Source: Streptomyces liliifuscus
GTDB lineage: Bacteria; Actinomycetota; Actinomycetes; Streptomycetales; Streptomycetaceae
Length of the DNA: 64,000 nt
Reading direction: 5' to 3'
NCBI RefSeq assembly: GCF_016598615.1
Contig: NZ_CP066831.1
Coordinates: forward strand, 4,898,001-4,962,000
The notes under the pieces were generated by a model. It was not told the origin of the DNA, made no database searches, and was given only the letters and a program-made list of their open reading frames with translations. Made by a program: the position numbers and the translations under genes. Shown here piece by piece: positions 45,501-53,726 of this stretch; positions within the stretch are counted from its first letter, which is position 1; each line of letters begins with the position of its first letter.

Positions 45501-46346
45501 CTACTTGCTGAGCTTCTGGAACCTCCGTACCGCCAGCGGAACGAAGATCAGCGTGAGGACCAGCGGCCAGACGGCCGCCATCAGCAGCGCGTGCTGCTCG
45601 ACCCACGAGTCGCCGCTGCCCACCGGCGTGCCGAACAGTTCGCGGGTGGCCGCGGCCGTCGACGAGATCGGGTTCCAGGCCGCCACATGGCCGAGCCAGT
45701 CCGGCATCAGCTGCGGGGCGACGAAGATGCTGGAGATCATCGTCAGCGGGAACGCGACCGCGAACAGACCGCCCGCCGCCTCCGGGTTGGGCACGAGCAG
45801 CCCGAGCCACACCCCGAGCCAGATCAGCGCGAACCGCAGCCACAGCAGCAGCGCGAAGGCCCCCAGGAAGGCGAAGCCACCATCCGGCCGCCAGCCCATG
45901 GCGACCGCGGTGAGCATCAGGATCGTCAACTCCGCGCAGGCGACGATGAGATCGGTGACCCCGCGCCCCGCGACGACGGCGGACGGCGCCATCGGCATGG
46001 AGCGGAACCGGTCGATGACGCCCTTCGTGGAGTCGTACACGACGAGTGTCGCGGTGTTGATGAACCCGAAGGCCATCGTCATCACGAACATGCCCGGCAT
46101 CAGGAAGTCCCGGTAGTCACCGCCGCCGGGCACCTGCATCGCACTGCCGAAGACGTACCCGTACAGCAGCACCGACAGGATCGGGAAGCCCAACTGCCAG
46201 GCGATGTTGATCGGTTGGCGCTGGTAGTGGGTGAGCCCGCGCCGGACGACGTTCCAGCAGTCGGCCAACACCCAGTACGCGCGGCCGTGTTCGTCGACGG
46301 CCGACGTCCCGGTCGGCGTCCCGGTCGCTTCGAGCGTGCCGCTCAT
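45501..46346 (-). CDS. ABC-2 exporter permease, DrrB-like
   Basis: Protein of 281 residues with six hydrophobic helices (e.g. INIAWQLGFPILSVLLYGYVF, LIVACAELTILMLTAVAMGW, FALLLWLRFALIWLGVWLGL) and the ABC2_membrane signature VVYDSTKGVIDRFRSMPMAP plus NPISSTAAATRELFG. It begins in an ATGA overlap with the ATPase gene, as in daunorubicin-type drrAB exporters. It probably exports a lipophilic drug or metabolite. Confidence 0.87.
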   Translation of the reverse strand: MSGTLEATGTPTGTSAVDEHGRAYWVLADCWNVVRRGLTHYQRQPINIAWQLGFPILSVLLYGYVFGSAMQVPGGGDYRDFLMPGMFVMTMAFGFINTATLVVYDSTKGVIDRFRSMPMAPSAVVAGRGVTDLIVACAELTILMLTAVAMGWRPDGGFAFLGAFALLLWLRFALIWLGVWLGLLVPNPEAAGGLFAVAFPLTMISSIFVAPQLMPDWLGHVAAWNPISSTAAATRELFGTPVGSGDSWVEQHALLMAAVWPLVLTLIFVPLAVRRFQKLSK

Positions 46347-47362
46347 GCCACGGCCTCCTTCGTGTCCTCGGCACCCTGAGTGCCCTTCACGCTCTTCACG
46401 TTCGGCTCGTCCTCGGTGACGTCCGTGCGGTGGCCGGTCAGGCGCAGGAACACGTCGTCGAGGCTCGGCCTGCGCAGGCCGATGTCCTCCACGCGCACGC
46501 CCTCGTCCTGGAGGGTGCGGGCCACCTCGGTGAGCGCCGCGACCCGGTCGGTCACGGGCGCGTGCACCCTCAACTCTGTCTCGTCCGACTCCGGTTCGCC
46601 GTCCGAGACCCGGGCGACGACCTTCACCGCCCGCGCGATGTCGGCCCGCTCGGCGACGACGACCTCGATCCGGTCGCCGCCCACCGTGCTCTTCAGCCCG
46701 TCCGGGGTGTCGTCGGCGATGGACCGCCCCTGGTCGATCACGGTGATGTGCGAGGCGAGCTTGTCGGCCTCCTCCAGATACTGCGTGGTCAGCAGCACGG
46801 TGGTGCCGCCGGTCACCAACGCCCGTACGGAGTCCCAGACTTCACCCCGGCCGCGCGGGTCGAGGCCGGTCGTCGGCTCGTCCAGGAACAGCACGCGCGG
46901 GGTGAGGATCATCGACGCGGCGAGGTCCAGGCGCCGCCGCATGCCGCCGCTGTACTTCCCGACTCCCTTGTCCGCGGCGTCGGTCAGGTCGAACTGCTCC
47001 AGCAACTCGCCCGCCCGCAGCCGCGCCCGGCGCCCGCCCAGGTGGAACAGTCGCCCGAACATCTCCAGGTTCTGCCGGCCGGTGAGCACCTCGTCGACCG
47101 CCGCGTACTGACCGGTGAGCCCGATCCGCGCCCGCACCTCCCGGGGCTGCCGTGCGACGTCCAGGCCCGCCACCCGGGCGCTTCCCCCGTCCAGCTTCAC
47201 CAGCGTGGAGAGGATGCGGACGGCGGTCGTCTTGCCCGCGCCGTTCGGCCCGAGCAGGCCGTGCACCGTGCCCTCCCGCACGGCCAGGTCGAAGCCGTCG
47301 AGGGCCCGCTTCTCCCCGTACCTCTTCTCGAGCCCCTCGGCCCTCACCGCATAACCGCTCAC
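46343..47362 (-). CDS. ABC exporter ATPase, DrrA-like
   Basis: ATPase of 339 residues with GPNGAGKTTAVRILSTL (Walker A), GKYSGGMRRRLDLAASMI (signature), VLFLDEPTTGLDPRGR (Walker B), TTQYLEEAD and a regulatory C-terminal domain of about 110 residues that ends LRRPSLDDVFLRLTGHRT, the hallmark of the DrrA group. GTG 47362 has GGGGGAG four bases upstream. It is divergent from a TetR gene, with two operators between. Confidence 0.9.
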   Translation of the reverse strand: MSGYAVRAEGLEKRYGEKRALDGFDLAVREGTVHGLLGPNGAGKTTAVRILSTLVKLDGGSARVAGLDVARQPREVRARIGLTGQYAAVDEVLTGRQNLEMFGRLFHLGGRRARLRAGELLEQFDLTDAADKGVGKYSGGMRRRLDLAASMILTPRVLFLDEPTTGLDPRGRGEVWDSVRALVTGGTTVLLTTQYLEEADKLASHITVIDQGRSIADDTPDGLKSTVGGDRIEVVVAERADIARAVKVVARVSDGEPESDETELRVHAPVTDRVAALTEVARTLQDEGVRVEDIGLRRPSLDDVFLRLTGHRTDVTEDEPNVKSVKGTQGAEDTKEAVA

Positions 47363-47425
47363 AGCACTCCCCCATCCATTGAAGCCCGTTCCTGAAACCC
47401 GTTCCTGAAGTCGATCCCTGAAACT

Positions 47426-47461
47426 GGGTACGCCGTACCCCATTGAGAGTACACCGTACCC
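47426..47461. promoter_or_regulatory. two tandem TetR operators in the divergent promoter
   Basis: GGGTAC GCC GTACCC (47426-47440, perfect) and GAGTAC ACC GTACCC (47447-47461, one mismatch). Their centres are 21 bp apart, two helical turns. A larger symmetry, AAACTGGGTAC / GTACCCAGTTT, encloses both. Confidence 0.75.
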
Positions 47462-47492
47462 AGTTTTGACCCAAGGGATTATTCTGAGATCC

Positions 47493-48257
47493 ATGACAAG
47501 CGGCTCGGGCGGCACGGAGACCAGCGGGAGCGGAGACATCGTCCGCACCCTTCACCTGCTGTGGGACACGGGCCCCCGGCGCAGTCGCGGGCCGAAGCCG
47601 GGCCTCACGCTGGACCGGATCGTGGAAGCGGCGGTCCGGATCGCGGACACGGAAGGTCTGGAGGCCGTCTCGATGCGCCGGCTCTCCACGGAGCTCGGCA
47701 CCGGCACGATGTCCCTCTACCGGTACGTTCCCGGCAAGGGCGAGCTGCTCGATCTGATGCTGGACCGCGTCCAGCGCCCGAACGGCGACATGTCCGCCTA
47801 CGGCGAGAACTGGCGCTCGGCCCTGGAGGCCGTCGGCCGCGAGAGCCTCGCCCTCTACCAGCGCCACCCCTGGCTGCTGAAGGTCAACCAGTCCCGCCCG
47901 GTCCTCGGCCCCAGCGCCATCGACGGCATGGAGAAAGTGATCTCCTGCATCAAGCCCATGGGCCTGAGCGACCCCGAGCTGGTCTCGGTGGTCATCATGA
48001 TCGACTCGTACGTCACCGGGGCCGCCCGCTCCCAGCTGTACACGCAGGAGGCGGAGCGCAGGACGGGCCTGACGGACGCGGAGTTCTGGGCCGCCCAGAG
48101 CCCCATCCTGGAGAAGGTCATGGCCGGCGGCGACTACCCCGTGATGGCCGCACTCTCAGCAGAAGCCTTCGGCCCGGACTTCGACCACTTCGACTTCGGC
48201 CTGCAGCGGATCCTGGACGGCTTGGAGACACTGGTGGACCGCAGGGGCGCCCCGTAA
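47493..48257 (+). CDS. TetR-family repressor of the DrrAB-like exporter
   Basis: Protein of 254 residues. N-terminal HTH at about 35-80 (TLDRIVEAAVRIADTEGLEA, then LSTELGTGTMSLYRYVPGKGELL) and a TetR_C-type ligand domain with SPILEKVMAGGDYPVMAALS, as in TetR proteins that sit next to drug exporters. The first 30 residues are Gly/Ser-rich. It should bind the twin operators and leave them when the exported compound is bound. ATG 47493 is preceded by GAGAT. Confidence 0.87.
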   Translation: MTSGSGGTETSGSGDIVRTLHLLWDTGPRRSRGPKPGLTLDRIVEAAVRIADTEGLEAVSMRRLSTELGTGTMSLYRYVPGKGELLDLMLDRVQRPNGDMSAYGENWRSALEAVGRESLALYQRHPWLLKVNQSRPVLGPSAIDGMEKVISCIKPMGLSDPELVSVVIMIDSYVTGAARSQLYTQEAERRTGLTDAEFWAAQSPILEKVMAGGDYPVMAALSAEAFGPDFDHFDFGLQRILDGLETLVDRRGAP

Positions 48258-48277
48258 GGGGCGCGGGGAACTGCGCG
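48258..48277 (+). repeat. dispersed intergenic repeat, copy 8, with GTAA hairpin
   Basis: GCGCCCC GTAA GGGGCGC hairpin (GNRA loop) starts inside the last codons of the TetR gene; the repeat core begins immediately after its stop codon. Confidence 0.85.
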
Positions 48278-48327
48278 CTCAGCCCCCACGAACCCGCAGC
48301 CGTCGAACGGCCCCTCCAACGGCGTAC

Positions 48328-49320
48328 TCAGTCGCGCCGCAGCAGTCGCTTGAGCCCGTAGATGACGGCCAGGGCGACCACCAACGCAACCGCACCCATC
48401 TTGATGTCGGCGTTCATGCCGTCGCCACCCCCACCCCCGTCGGCCGAACTGCCTTCCCCGGAAGGCGACTTACCGTCTCCGCCACCCCCGCCCGGTACGT
48501 TCCCCGGCTCCACGGAACTGTCCGAGCCCTCGCTCCCGTACAGCAGTGTGGATCCGTCGGGGGTGTACGCCATCGACTCGCCCTGCCCCTGGAGCGGCAC
48601 GCTCAGCCGCCCCTCGCGCTTCACCTTCCCGCCGTTCCAGTCGTACGCGAGGCCGCCGAAGTAGCCGCGTACGGCGAGCTGCTTGCCGTCGGGGGAGAAG
48701 GCGCCGTCGGTGACCCAGAGGTCGATGGCGCCGATGCGTTTGAAGGTGTTGGTGCCGGAGGGGGTGAGCTTGGCGGGCCCCTCGTAGAGCCCGCCCCCGT
48801 CCTCGTTCTTCGAGACGATGTAGACGCGCCCGGTCTTCGGGTGGACCATCAGCGCCTCGGCGTCGCGTGCCCCGTCGGCGTACTTCACGTCGTACTGCGT
48901 GGCGCGGACGGTCTGGTTCTTGAGCTGCTTGGGCTCGGGCAGCTCGTAGATCCAGACGTGGTCCCAGGTGCCGCCGAGGTTGTCGCCGATGTCGCCGACG
49001 TAGAGGTGGCCGTTCGGGCCCATGGAGATGGCCTCGACGTCCCGGGGCCGGCCGACGCCCGTCATGGTGACGGTGGCGACGGTCTCACCGGTCTTGCTGT
49101 CGACGGCGTAGAGGAAGGCCCCGTCGTCGCTGTCGTTGTGGGTCCAGTAGATGCCGGGGTGGGCGCGGGAGGCGACGAGCCCGCTGGACTCGGTGATCCG
49201 GGGATCCTTGATCGTGAACCCGTCCGCCCCCTCCGAACCGGCGCTGTCGGCGGCAACGGCGGGCGCGACGAGCACCCCGGCGAGGAGGGCCCCGAAAAGG
49301 AGCGCAAGCGAGCGACGCAT
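48328..49320 (-). CDS. secreted, C-terminally anchored beta-propeller-like protein
   Basis: Protein of 330 residues with signal peptide (MRRSLALLFGALLAGVLVAP, AVAAD), a region of short beta strands (SSGLVASRAHPGIYWTHNDSDD, YVGDIGDNLGG, DAEALMVHPKTGRVYIVSKN) that looks like a propeller, a Gly/Ser-rich spacer (PGGGGGDGKSPSGEGSSADG) and a final transmembrane helix (MGAVALVVALAVIYGLKRLL) ending RRD. So the domain is outside and anchored at the C-terminus. The strand pattern is like the esterase-like-of-phytase and NHL-type propellers. Function unknown. Confidence 0.8.
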   Translation of the reverse strand: MRRSLALLFGALLAGVLVAPAVAADSAGSEGADGFTIKDPRITESSGLVASRAHPGIYWTHNDSDDGAFLYAVDSKTGETVATVTMTGVGRPRDVEAISMGPNGHLYVGDIGDNLGGTWDHVWIYELPEPKQLKNQTVRATQYDVKYADGARDAEALMVHPKTGRVYIVSKNEDGGGLYEGPAKLTPSGTNTFKRIGAIDLWVTDGAFSPDGKQLAVRGYFGGLAYDWNGGKVKREGRLSVPLQGQGESMAYTPDGSTLLYGSEGSDSSVEPGNVPGGGGGDGKSPSGEGSSADGGGGGDGMNADIKMGAVALVVALAVIYGLKRLLRRD

Positions 49321-49408
49321 GCCCCAAGCCTGCCATCCCCGACGCCGGTTCAGCGGGCGTGTCCAGCCTCACACCCTGCCTCTCACGCTGATCGTCCATG
49401 ATGAGCGG

Positions 49409-50092
49409 ATGCTCAGGTTCATGCCCGTAGGCGATTCCATGACCATCGGAAGCGCGGGCGAACACACATGGCGCTACCGGATGTGGCAGCACCTGCGCGC
49501 GACGTACGGCGGCCCCTTCAAGATCGTCGGCCCTCGCGAGACGCTCTACGACAAGGCCACGGAGACCGCCGACTCGTACGAGTACGCCGACCAGGACTTC
49601 CCCCGCGCCCATCTGGCGGGGTGGGGCGAGGGCTGGCACCACCTGACCCCGCTGATCGCGGACACGGTCCGCAAGTCGCGCGCGGACGTGCTCCTCGTCT
49701 CCCTCGGACTGATCGACCTGGGCTTCTACACGAACGCGGCCCAGACGGCGGAGAACGCCCGCGCCTTCATCGCCGAGGCCCGCTCGGCGAACGCCCGCGT
49801 GGCGATGGTCCTCCTGCCGGTGATCCCGAACGCGAGGGCGGAGACCGACGCGCCCTTCGCCCGCGAGGTCGCCCTCTTCAACGAACTCCTCGCGAAGACG
49901 GTCGCGGACCTGGACGAGCCCGGGTCCCCCCTCCTGCTGGCCTCGGTCCCGCCCTCGTACGACATCAACCACGACACGTACGACGGCACCCACCCCAACG
50001 CCTCCGGCGAACACAAACTGGCGGCGGCCTTCGCCGAGGCGATGCACCAGGCGTGGGACGTGGGCGCCCCGTACGAGGCCGAAACCGCCTGA
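49409..50092 (+). CDS. SGNH/GDSL-family hydrolase
   Basis: Protein of 227 residues with block I FMPVGDSMTIG (Ser nucleophile), block II Gly near GWGEG, LLVSLGLIDLGF (block III, with Leu/Ile where the usual Asn stands: GxND reads GLID) and block V DGTHPNASGEHK (Asp-His). It has no signal peptide and is likely cytoplasmic or a carbohydrate esterase. ATG 49409 was chosen, though no good ribosome site is seen. It is divergent from the anchored propeller gene. Confidence 0.8.
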   Translation: MLRFMPVGDSMTIGSAGEHTWRYRMWQHLRATYGGPFKIVGPRETLYDKATETADSYEYADQDFPRAHLAGWGEGWHHLTPLIADTVRKSRADVLLVSLGLIDLGFYTNAAQTAENARAFIAEARSANARVAMVLLPVIPNARAETDAPFAREVALFNELLAKTVADLDEPGSPLLLASVPPSYDINHDTYDGTHPNASGEHKLAAAFAEAMHQAWDVGAPYEAETA

Positions 50093-50180
50093 CCGAATCG
50101 GGGCGTGGCCTGGTCACCGTGCGTATCGTTGTACCGCGCGGCTGCACTCGTCCGAGGAGCGGCCGGGGAGGAGCGCCACG

Positions 50181-50768
50181 ATGACCGTCCTGGAAGACAG
50201 GATCGAGATGGCCGACACGAACGTCGATCGCCTGGACGAGTGGTTCGAGCGACTTGAGCGGATGCCCGTCCCCGAGGGAATCAAGGTTGAGATCGTCGGG
50301 GGTAACGTCTTCATGACGCCGCAGCGAAGCGTCCACTGGCACGTCATCCGGAGGATCATCCGGGCGTTGGAAGACAGGTTCGGCATGGACGTCGAGGCGT
50401 TGTCCGACGTGCGGATCGACTTCCCCGGTCACGAGAACGGCTTCTGCCCCGACGTGGTCAAGATGCGTGACGGCGCTACGGATGGCACCGAAAGCCGCTG
50501 GCGTCACGATGATGTCGAATTCGTCGCCGAGGTCATCTCAAGGGGAACGGCCCAGAACGACTACGGCCCCAAAAAGGACGCCTACGCCGCCGCCGAAGTC
50601 CCCGTCTACCTCATCGCCGACCCGTACCAGGGCAAGTGCCACCTCTACACACAGCCCAAGGACGGGGAGTACGTCATCGAAACCTCCGTCGCCTTCGGCG
50701 CGGACGTCGACATGACGGGCACGGTTCTCGACCTCACCCTCAAGACGGACGAGTTCCCCCGGGACTGA
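50181..50768 (+). CDS. Uma2-family (DUF820) putative endonuclease
   Basis: Protein of 195 residues of the Uma2 family, a PD-(D/E)xK-like fold. Motifs: VEIVGGNVFMTP, FCPDVVKMRD (Asp), VEFVAEVISRGTAQND (Glu) and PKKDAYAAAEVPVYLIADP (Lys). The family is very numerous in streptomycetes; many copies lie near mobile or accessory genes and their targets are unknown. GGGGAGGAG lies a few bases before ATG 50181. Confidence 0.85.
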   Translation: MTVLEDRIEMADTNVDRLDEWFERLERMPVPEGIKVEIVGGNVFMTPQRSVHWHVIRRIIRALEDRFGMDVEALSDVRIDFPGHENGFCPDVVKMRDGATDGTESRWRHDDVEFVAEVISRGTAQNDYGPKKDAYAAAEVPVYLIADPYQGKCHLYTQPKDGEYVIETSVAFGADVDMTGTVLDLTLKTDEFPRD

Positions 50769-50797
50769 CGCCCCGCCTCGCCCTCGGCCCTCTTGAC

Positions 50798-50813
50798 CTC
50801 AACCAAACTTGAG
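50798..50813. promoter_or_regulatory. operator in the MarR-type gene promoter
   Basis: CTCAA-CCAAAC-TTGAG, between TTGACC (50793) and TACGGT (50818-50823). TACGGT ends six bases before the ATG, so the message may be leaderless and the gene may repress itself. Confidence 0.5.
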
Positions 50814-50829
50814 CTCCTACGGTCGGCCC

Positions 50830-51300
50830 ATGACCACACAGCAGCTCACCCCGTACCCCCGTCAGCAGCTCGCCGCCCAGCCCATCGGGTACTGGACGGG
50901 CGCCGCCCACCGTGAGGTGGTGGGCCGGATCCGCAGGGAGCTGGCGACGGAGTCGCTCACGCAGCCCCACTGGTGGATCCTCAACCACGTCGCCGCGGCC
51001 CCGGCCCACTGGACCCGCTCCGCACTCGCCGCCAAGCTCACCCGCTACGACGACCAGGGCATCGACTTCGCCGAGGTCTTCGCCGACCTGGCGAGCCGCG
51101 GCTGGACGACTGAGGACACCACCGGCACCCTCACCCTCACCGAGGCGGGAGAAGCCGGTCGCGTCCGCGCCAAGGAGCGCAACCTCCGGGCCCACGAGGA
51201 GACCCACGCCGGGATCACCGAGGAAGAGTACGTGGCCACGCTCGATGTGCTGCGTCGGGTGATAGCGAATCTGGGCGGGGACAGCGACCTGCCGGAATGA
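50830..51300 (+). CDS. MarR-family winged-helix regulator
   Basis: Protein of 156 residues: helix IGYWTGAAHREVVGRIRREL, the HTH (TQPHWWILNHVAAAPAHWTR, then ALAAKLTRYD) and wing (GWTTEDTTGTLTLTEAGEAG), then a C-terminal dimer helix. Members respond to small phenolic or oxidising compounds. The neighbours do not reveal a target besides its own promoter. Confidence 0.8.
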   Translation: MTTQQLTPYPRQQLAAQPIGYWTGAAHREVVGRIRRELATESLTQPHWWILNHVAAAPAHWTRSALAAKLTRYDDQGIDFAEVFADLASRGWTTEDTTGTLTLTEAGEAGRVRAKERNLRAHEETHAGITEEEYVATLDVLRRVIANLGGDSDLPE

Positions 51301-51366
51301 CCGGCCGGAGTGACCGGCTGGAAGCGTCGGCCGGGATAGTCGGCCGGAACGGGCTTCGGCGGTGCG

Positions 51367-51975
51367 TCAGGAGCTGTTGCCGTCGTCGGTGAACCCGAAC
51401 CGGCGGTTGAGACTGTTCATGTCCCAGTCGGCAGGTTCGCCGGCTTCGTCCGTCCAGGAGAGGGTGCCGGGGAAATCGGCGTCCTCGTGCGTCGCCTCCC
51501 ACTCTTCCCCGCCCGGCAGCATCGCGATCCACGGCGGGGAGGAGTCCAGCGCGTCCGCCACGAATGCCAGCAGGGCCGAGAACGACGCCCCGAGCGGATC
51601 GTCGTCCCGGACGTACCCCTGCACGGGGTCGTAGCTCCCGATGTGTCCCGTCCTCGTGTCGACCGTCATCTCCAGCGGGCCGAGGCTGCCGATGGGCACG
51701 TACACGGGCTCGTCGCTCTTGAGGACGTGCCACTCGGTGTAGGAGCGCGCGATCTCGTCGACGCCGTACAGAACGAATCCGGGCGGGACGACCGTGACGA
51801 GCCCCGAGCCGTTGTGCCGGAGCAACGACTGTTCGATGTCCGGCGGAAGGCGGATGCCGGCCTGCTCCGACAGTCTCGCGAGGTCGTCCCGCCCGGCCGG
51901 CTCCGGCAGTTCGTCCTCGGGCGCATACCGCGCCAGCCACCGCTCGACCTTCTCCCACGACTCGTCGACCGTCAC
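51367..51975 (-). CDS. SMI1/KNR4-family protein
   Basis: Protein of 202 residues from GTG 51975 (GAAGGGGGC upstream). SMI1/KNR4 fold: WEKVERWLARYAPEDELPEP, LARLSEQAGIRLPPDIEQSLLRHNG, DEIARSYTEWHVLKSDEPVYVPIGS. Many members are immunity proteins against contact-dependent or polymorphic toxins, but no toxin gene is next to it. It could also be a free-standing regulatory protein. Convergent with the MarR gene. Confidence 0.82.
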   Translation of the reverse strand: MTVDESWEKVERWLARYAPEDELPEPAGRDDLARLSEQAGIRLPPDIEQSLLRHNGSGLVTVVPPGFVLYGVDEIARSYTEWHVLKSDEPVYVPIGSLGPLEMTVDTRTGHIGSYDPVQGYVRDDDPLGASFSALLAFVADALDSSPPWIAMLPGGEEWEATHEDADFPGTLSWTDEAGEPADWDMNSLNRRFGFTDDGNSS

Positions 51976-52076
51976 GAGACCGCCCCCTTCAGTCGCGCGT
52001 CGCCGCCCCGCTCTCAGCATGCCCTCGGCCACGGCCCCCGGTGCGCGAACTCACGGGCCCAGTACGGCCGGAGGCG

Positions 52077-53117
52077 CTATGCACCCGCGGCACACTCCTG
52101 TACGCGCGTCCGCCACTGTTCCGAGAGCGGCTGGAGTTGGAGTGTCGTCTCGAAGGCGGCGGCTGTGCGGCAGCGGAGGCAGTGGGTTTCGTCGTTGCGG
52201 GGGCGGAAGACGTGTTCGGTGCCGGGGCCGGGGCAGGTCACCAGGCCCCGCCTGGCCGGGGGAGCTGCCCCGGCCTGCTCGGGCGGTGGGGTGGGAGTCA
52301 CCTGGCACCTCGCCGCCGGGAGCTTCTGGATCAGGCGGTGGCGCAGGAAGCCGACCGCCGAGCGGATGCCGTCCGCCGGAAGGCCGGTCGTCAGGGCGCG
52401 GCGGAGGTCCGGCACCGAGACGCCCCGCCGCAGCCACTCCGCCGCCGCGTCGGCCAGCAGACGGGCCTCGCGTACGCCGAGGAGCAGGTGAGGGTGCGCG
52501 TGACGAAGAGACAGCAACACGCCTTCTGCCTCGGCAAGTTCGGCGGGAGCGGACCCGAGTTCTTCCTCGGGTCCGGGTCCGGGTCCGGGTCCGGGTCCGG
52601 GTCCGGGTCCGGTCTCGGTTCCTTGGGGTGGTGGGTGGGGAAGGTTCTTCTCTCCCGAGTCTTCTGTCAGGGGAGAGTCACCGACCGTCCGCTCGCCCGG
52701 CCGACCGACCGTCGGCGGACGCCCACTCGGTACGCCGTCACTCATGCCCAGGTCCGCGTCCACGCCCGCGTCCATGTCCGCCCCTCCCTCTCGGGCCCGG
52801 GACGCCTCGTCACGCGTGAGGGTGACATTGGTGAGGAGTTGTTCCGTGATCCAGCGGCCACGCGCGCCCTGCTCCCGCCACTCGTGCAAGTAACCGCAGT
52901 CGGCGAGGAGTTGCTTGGCCTTCTGGTAGGCCCGGCCCTTCAGCCCCAGCCTGACCGCGTGTTCGCTGAGCGGCTTGGGGGCGGCGGCCTCGGACTCGGG
53001 GAGCCCCTGTACGTACAGCAGCAGAACCTTCGCGTCACTGTTGAGCCGCGAGTGCCGTACGACGTCGTGCGAGGCTTTCGTGTAGCGCCGAACCGGCGCG
53101 ATAGCATGCCGAAGCAT
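52077..53117 (-). CDS. helix-turn-helix protein with Gly-Pro linker
   Basis: Protein of about 346 residues. N-terminal winged-helix part (MLRHAIAPVRRYTKASHDVV, SRLNSDAKVLLLYVQGLPE, RAYQKAKQLLADCGYLHEWR) like those of phage or plasmid replication initiators; a linker with seven GP units coded by 7 copies of GGGTCC at 52570-52611; a helical domain (LRHAHPHLLLGVREARLLAD); and a Cys pair near the end (CPGPGTEHVFRPRNDETHCLRC), possibly a zinc ribbon. The start is uncertain: GTG 53237 would add 40 residues and overlap the next gene. A regulator or DNA-handling protein; not recognised further. Confidence 0.65.
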   Translation of the reverse strand: MLRHAIAPVRRYTKASHDVVRHSRLNSDAKVLLLYVQGLPESEAAAPKPLSEHAVRLGLKGRAYQKAKQLLADCGYLHEWREQGARGRWITEQLLTNVTLTRDEASRAREGGADMDAGVDADLGMSDGVPSGRPPTVGRPGERTVGDSPLTEDSGEKNLPHPPPQGTETGPGPGPGPGPGPGPEEELGSAPAELAEAEGVLLSLRHAHPHLLLGVREARLLADAAAEWLRRGVSVPDLRRALTTGLPADGIRSAVGFLRHRLIQKLPAARCQVTPTPPPEQAGAAPPARRGLVTCPGPGTEHVFRPRNDETHCLRCRTAAAFETTLQLQPLSEQWRTRVQECAAGA

Positions 53118-53223
53118 TTCTGGTGGAGTTCCCGTCCACTGGTGGTGAAGGTCCTCGGGCGGTGTTGGTAGCACCTCCGGGGACCGCTCCGTACACGGAT
53201 GCGTACGGAGCGTGATGTCGCGG

Positions 53224-53643
53224 TCACCGTACAGCACCGATCAAGCGACTCACCACTTCGTGCAGCAACCCCACCTCCACGAACGGCACTTCAGCCGTCG
53301 GCTCCGACCGCCACTCCAGCGGCCAGGTCAACCCACCCAACGCGGGCACCCCCACGTACGCCCATCCCTGCGCGTCCCGGCCCAGGGCGCGCACCCCGGC
53401 GGGCCAGCGGTGGCCCGTGGCGCTTTGCGGGGGCAACAGGAAGTACATGTACCGGCACCCCGTCGCCTCCCGGACGATCGGGCCCGCCTGGAAATCCGTG
53501 AACTGCATGAGCTCGTACGCCACTTGCTCTGCGAGTACGCCCGCGATCCGTACGGCGTCGAAGTGGATGCCCGCGTGACGGAGCCCGTGTCCGGAGGCCG
53601 GGATCCAGGCGTGAACGGTGGCGGGGGAAGTTTTCGGGTTCAT
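53224..53643 (-). CDS. hypothetical protein beside an XRE/DUF397 pair
   Basis: Protein of 139 residues starting MNPKTSPATVHAWIPASGHG. Mixed alpha/beta with GCRYMYFLLPPQSATGHRWP and GWAYVGVPALGGLTWPLEWR; no motif that I recognise. It is divergent from the XRE gene across 83 bp holding a palindrome, an arrangement I have seen near WhiJ-type pairs, so it may be controlled by that regulator. Confidence 0.65.
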   Translation of the reverse strand: MNPKTSPATVHAWIPASGHGLRHAGIHFDAVRIAGVLAEQVAYELMQFTDFQAGPIVREATGCRYMYFLLPPQSATGHRWPAGVRALGRDAQGWAYVGVPALGGLTWPLEWRSEPTAEVPFVEVGLLHEVVSRLIGAVR

Positions 53644-53663
53644 GGAGCAAATGCTTACGGGCC

Positions 53664-53678
53664 GTCACATACTGTGAC
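53664..53678. promoter_or_regulatory. GTCAC-N5-GTGAC palindrome between divergent genes
   Basis: GTCACA TAC TGTGAC, perfect, in the 83-bp region between the hypothetical gene and the XRE gene. Same half-sites and spacing as at 36781-36795. Confidence 0.6.
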
Positions 53679-53726
53679 CAGGGTTACGCAAGGTCCGTGC
53701 ACCTCTGTGCACTTGGGGAGGTCGTT

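Noticed and set aside
53118..53237. 40-residue N-terminal extension of the HTH protein from GTG 53237
   Set aside because: The extension is Pro/Thr-rich, has no ribosome site in the right place and overlaps the upstream gene; kept as an alternative only.
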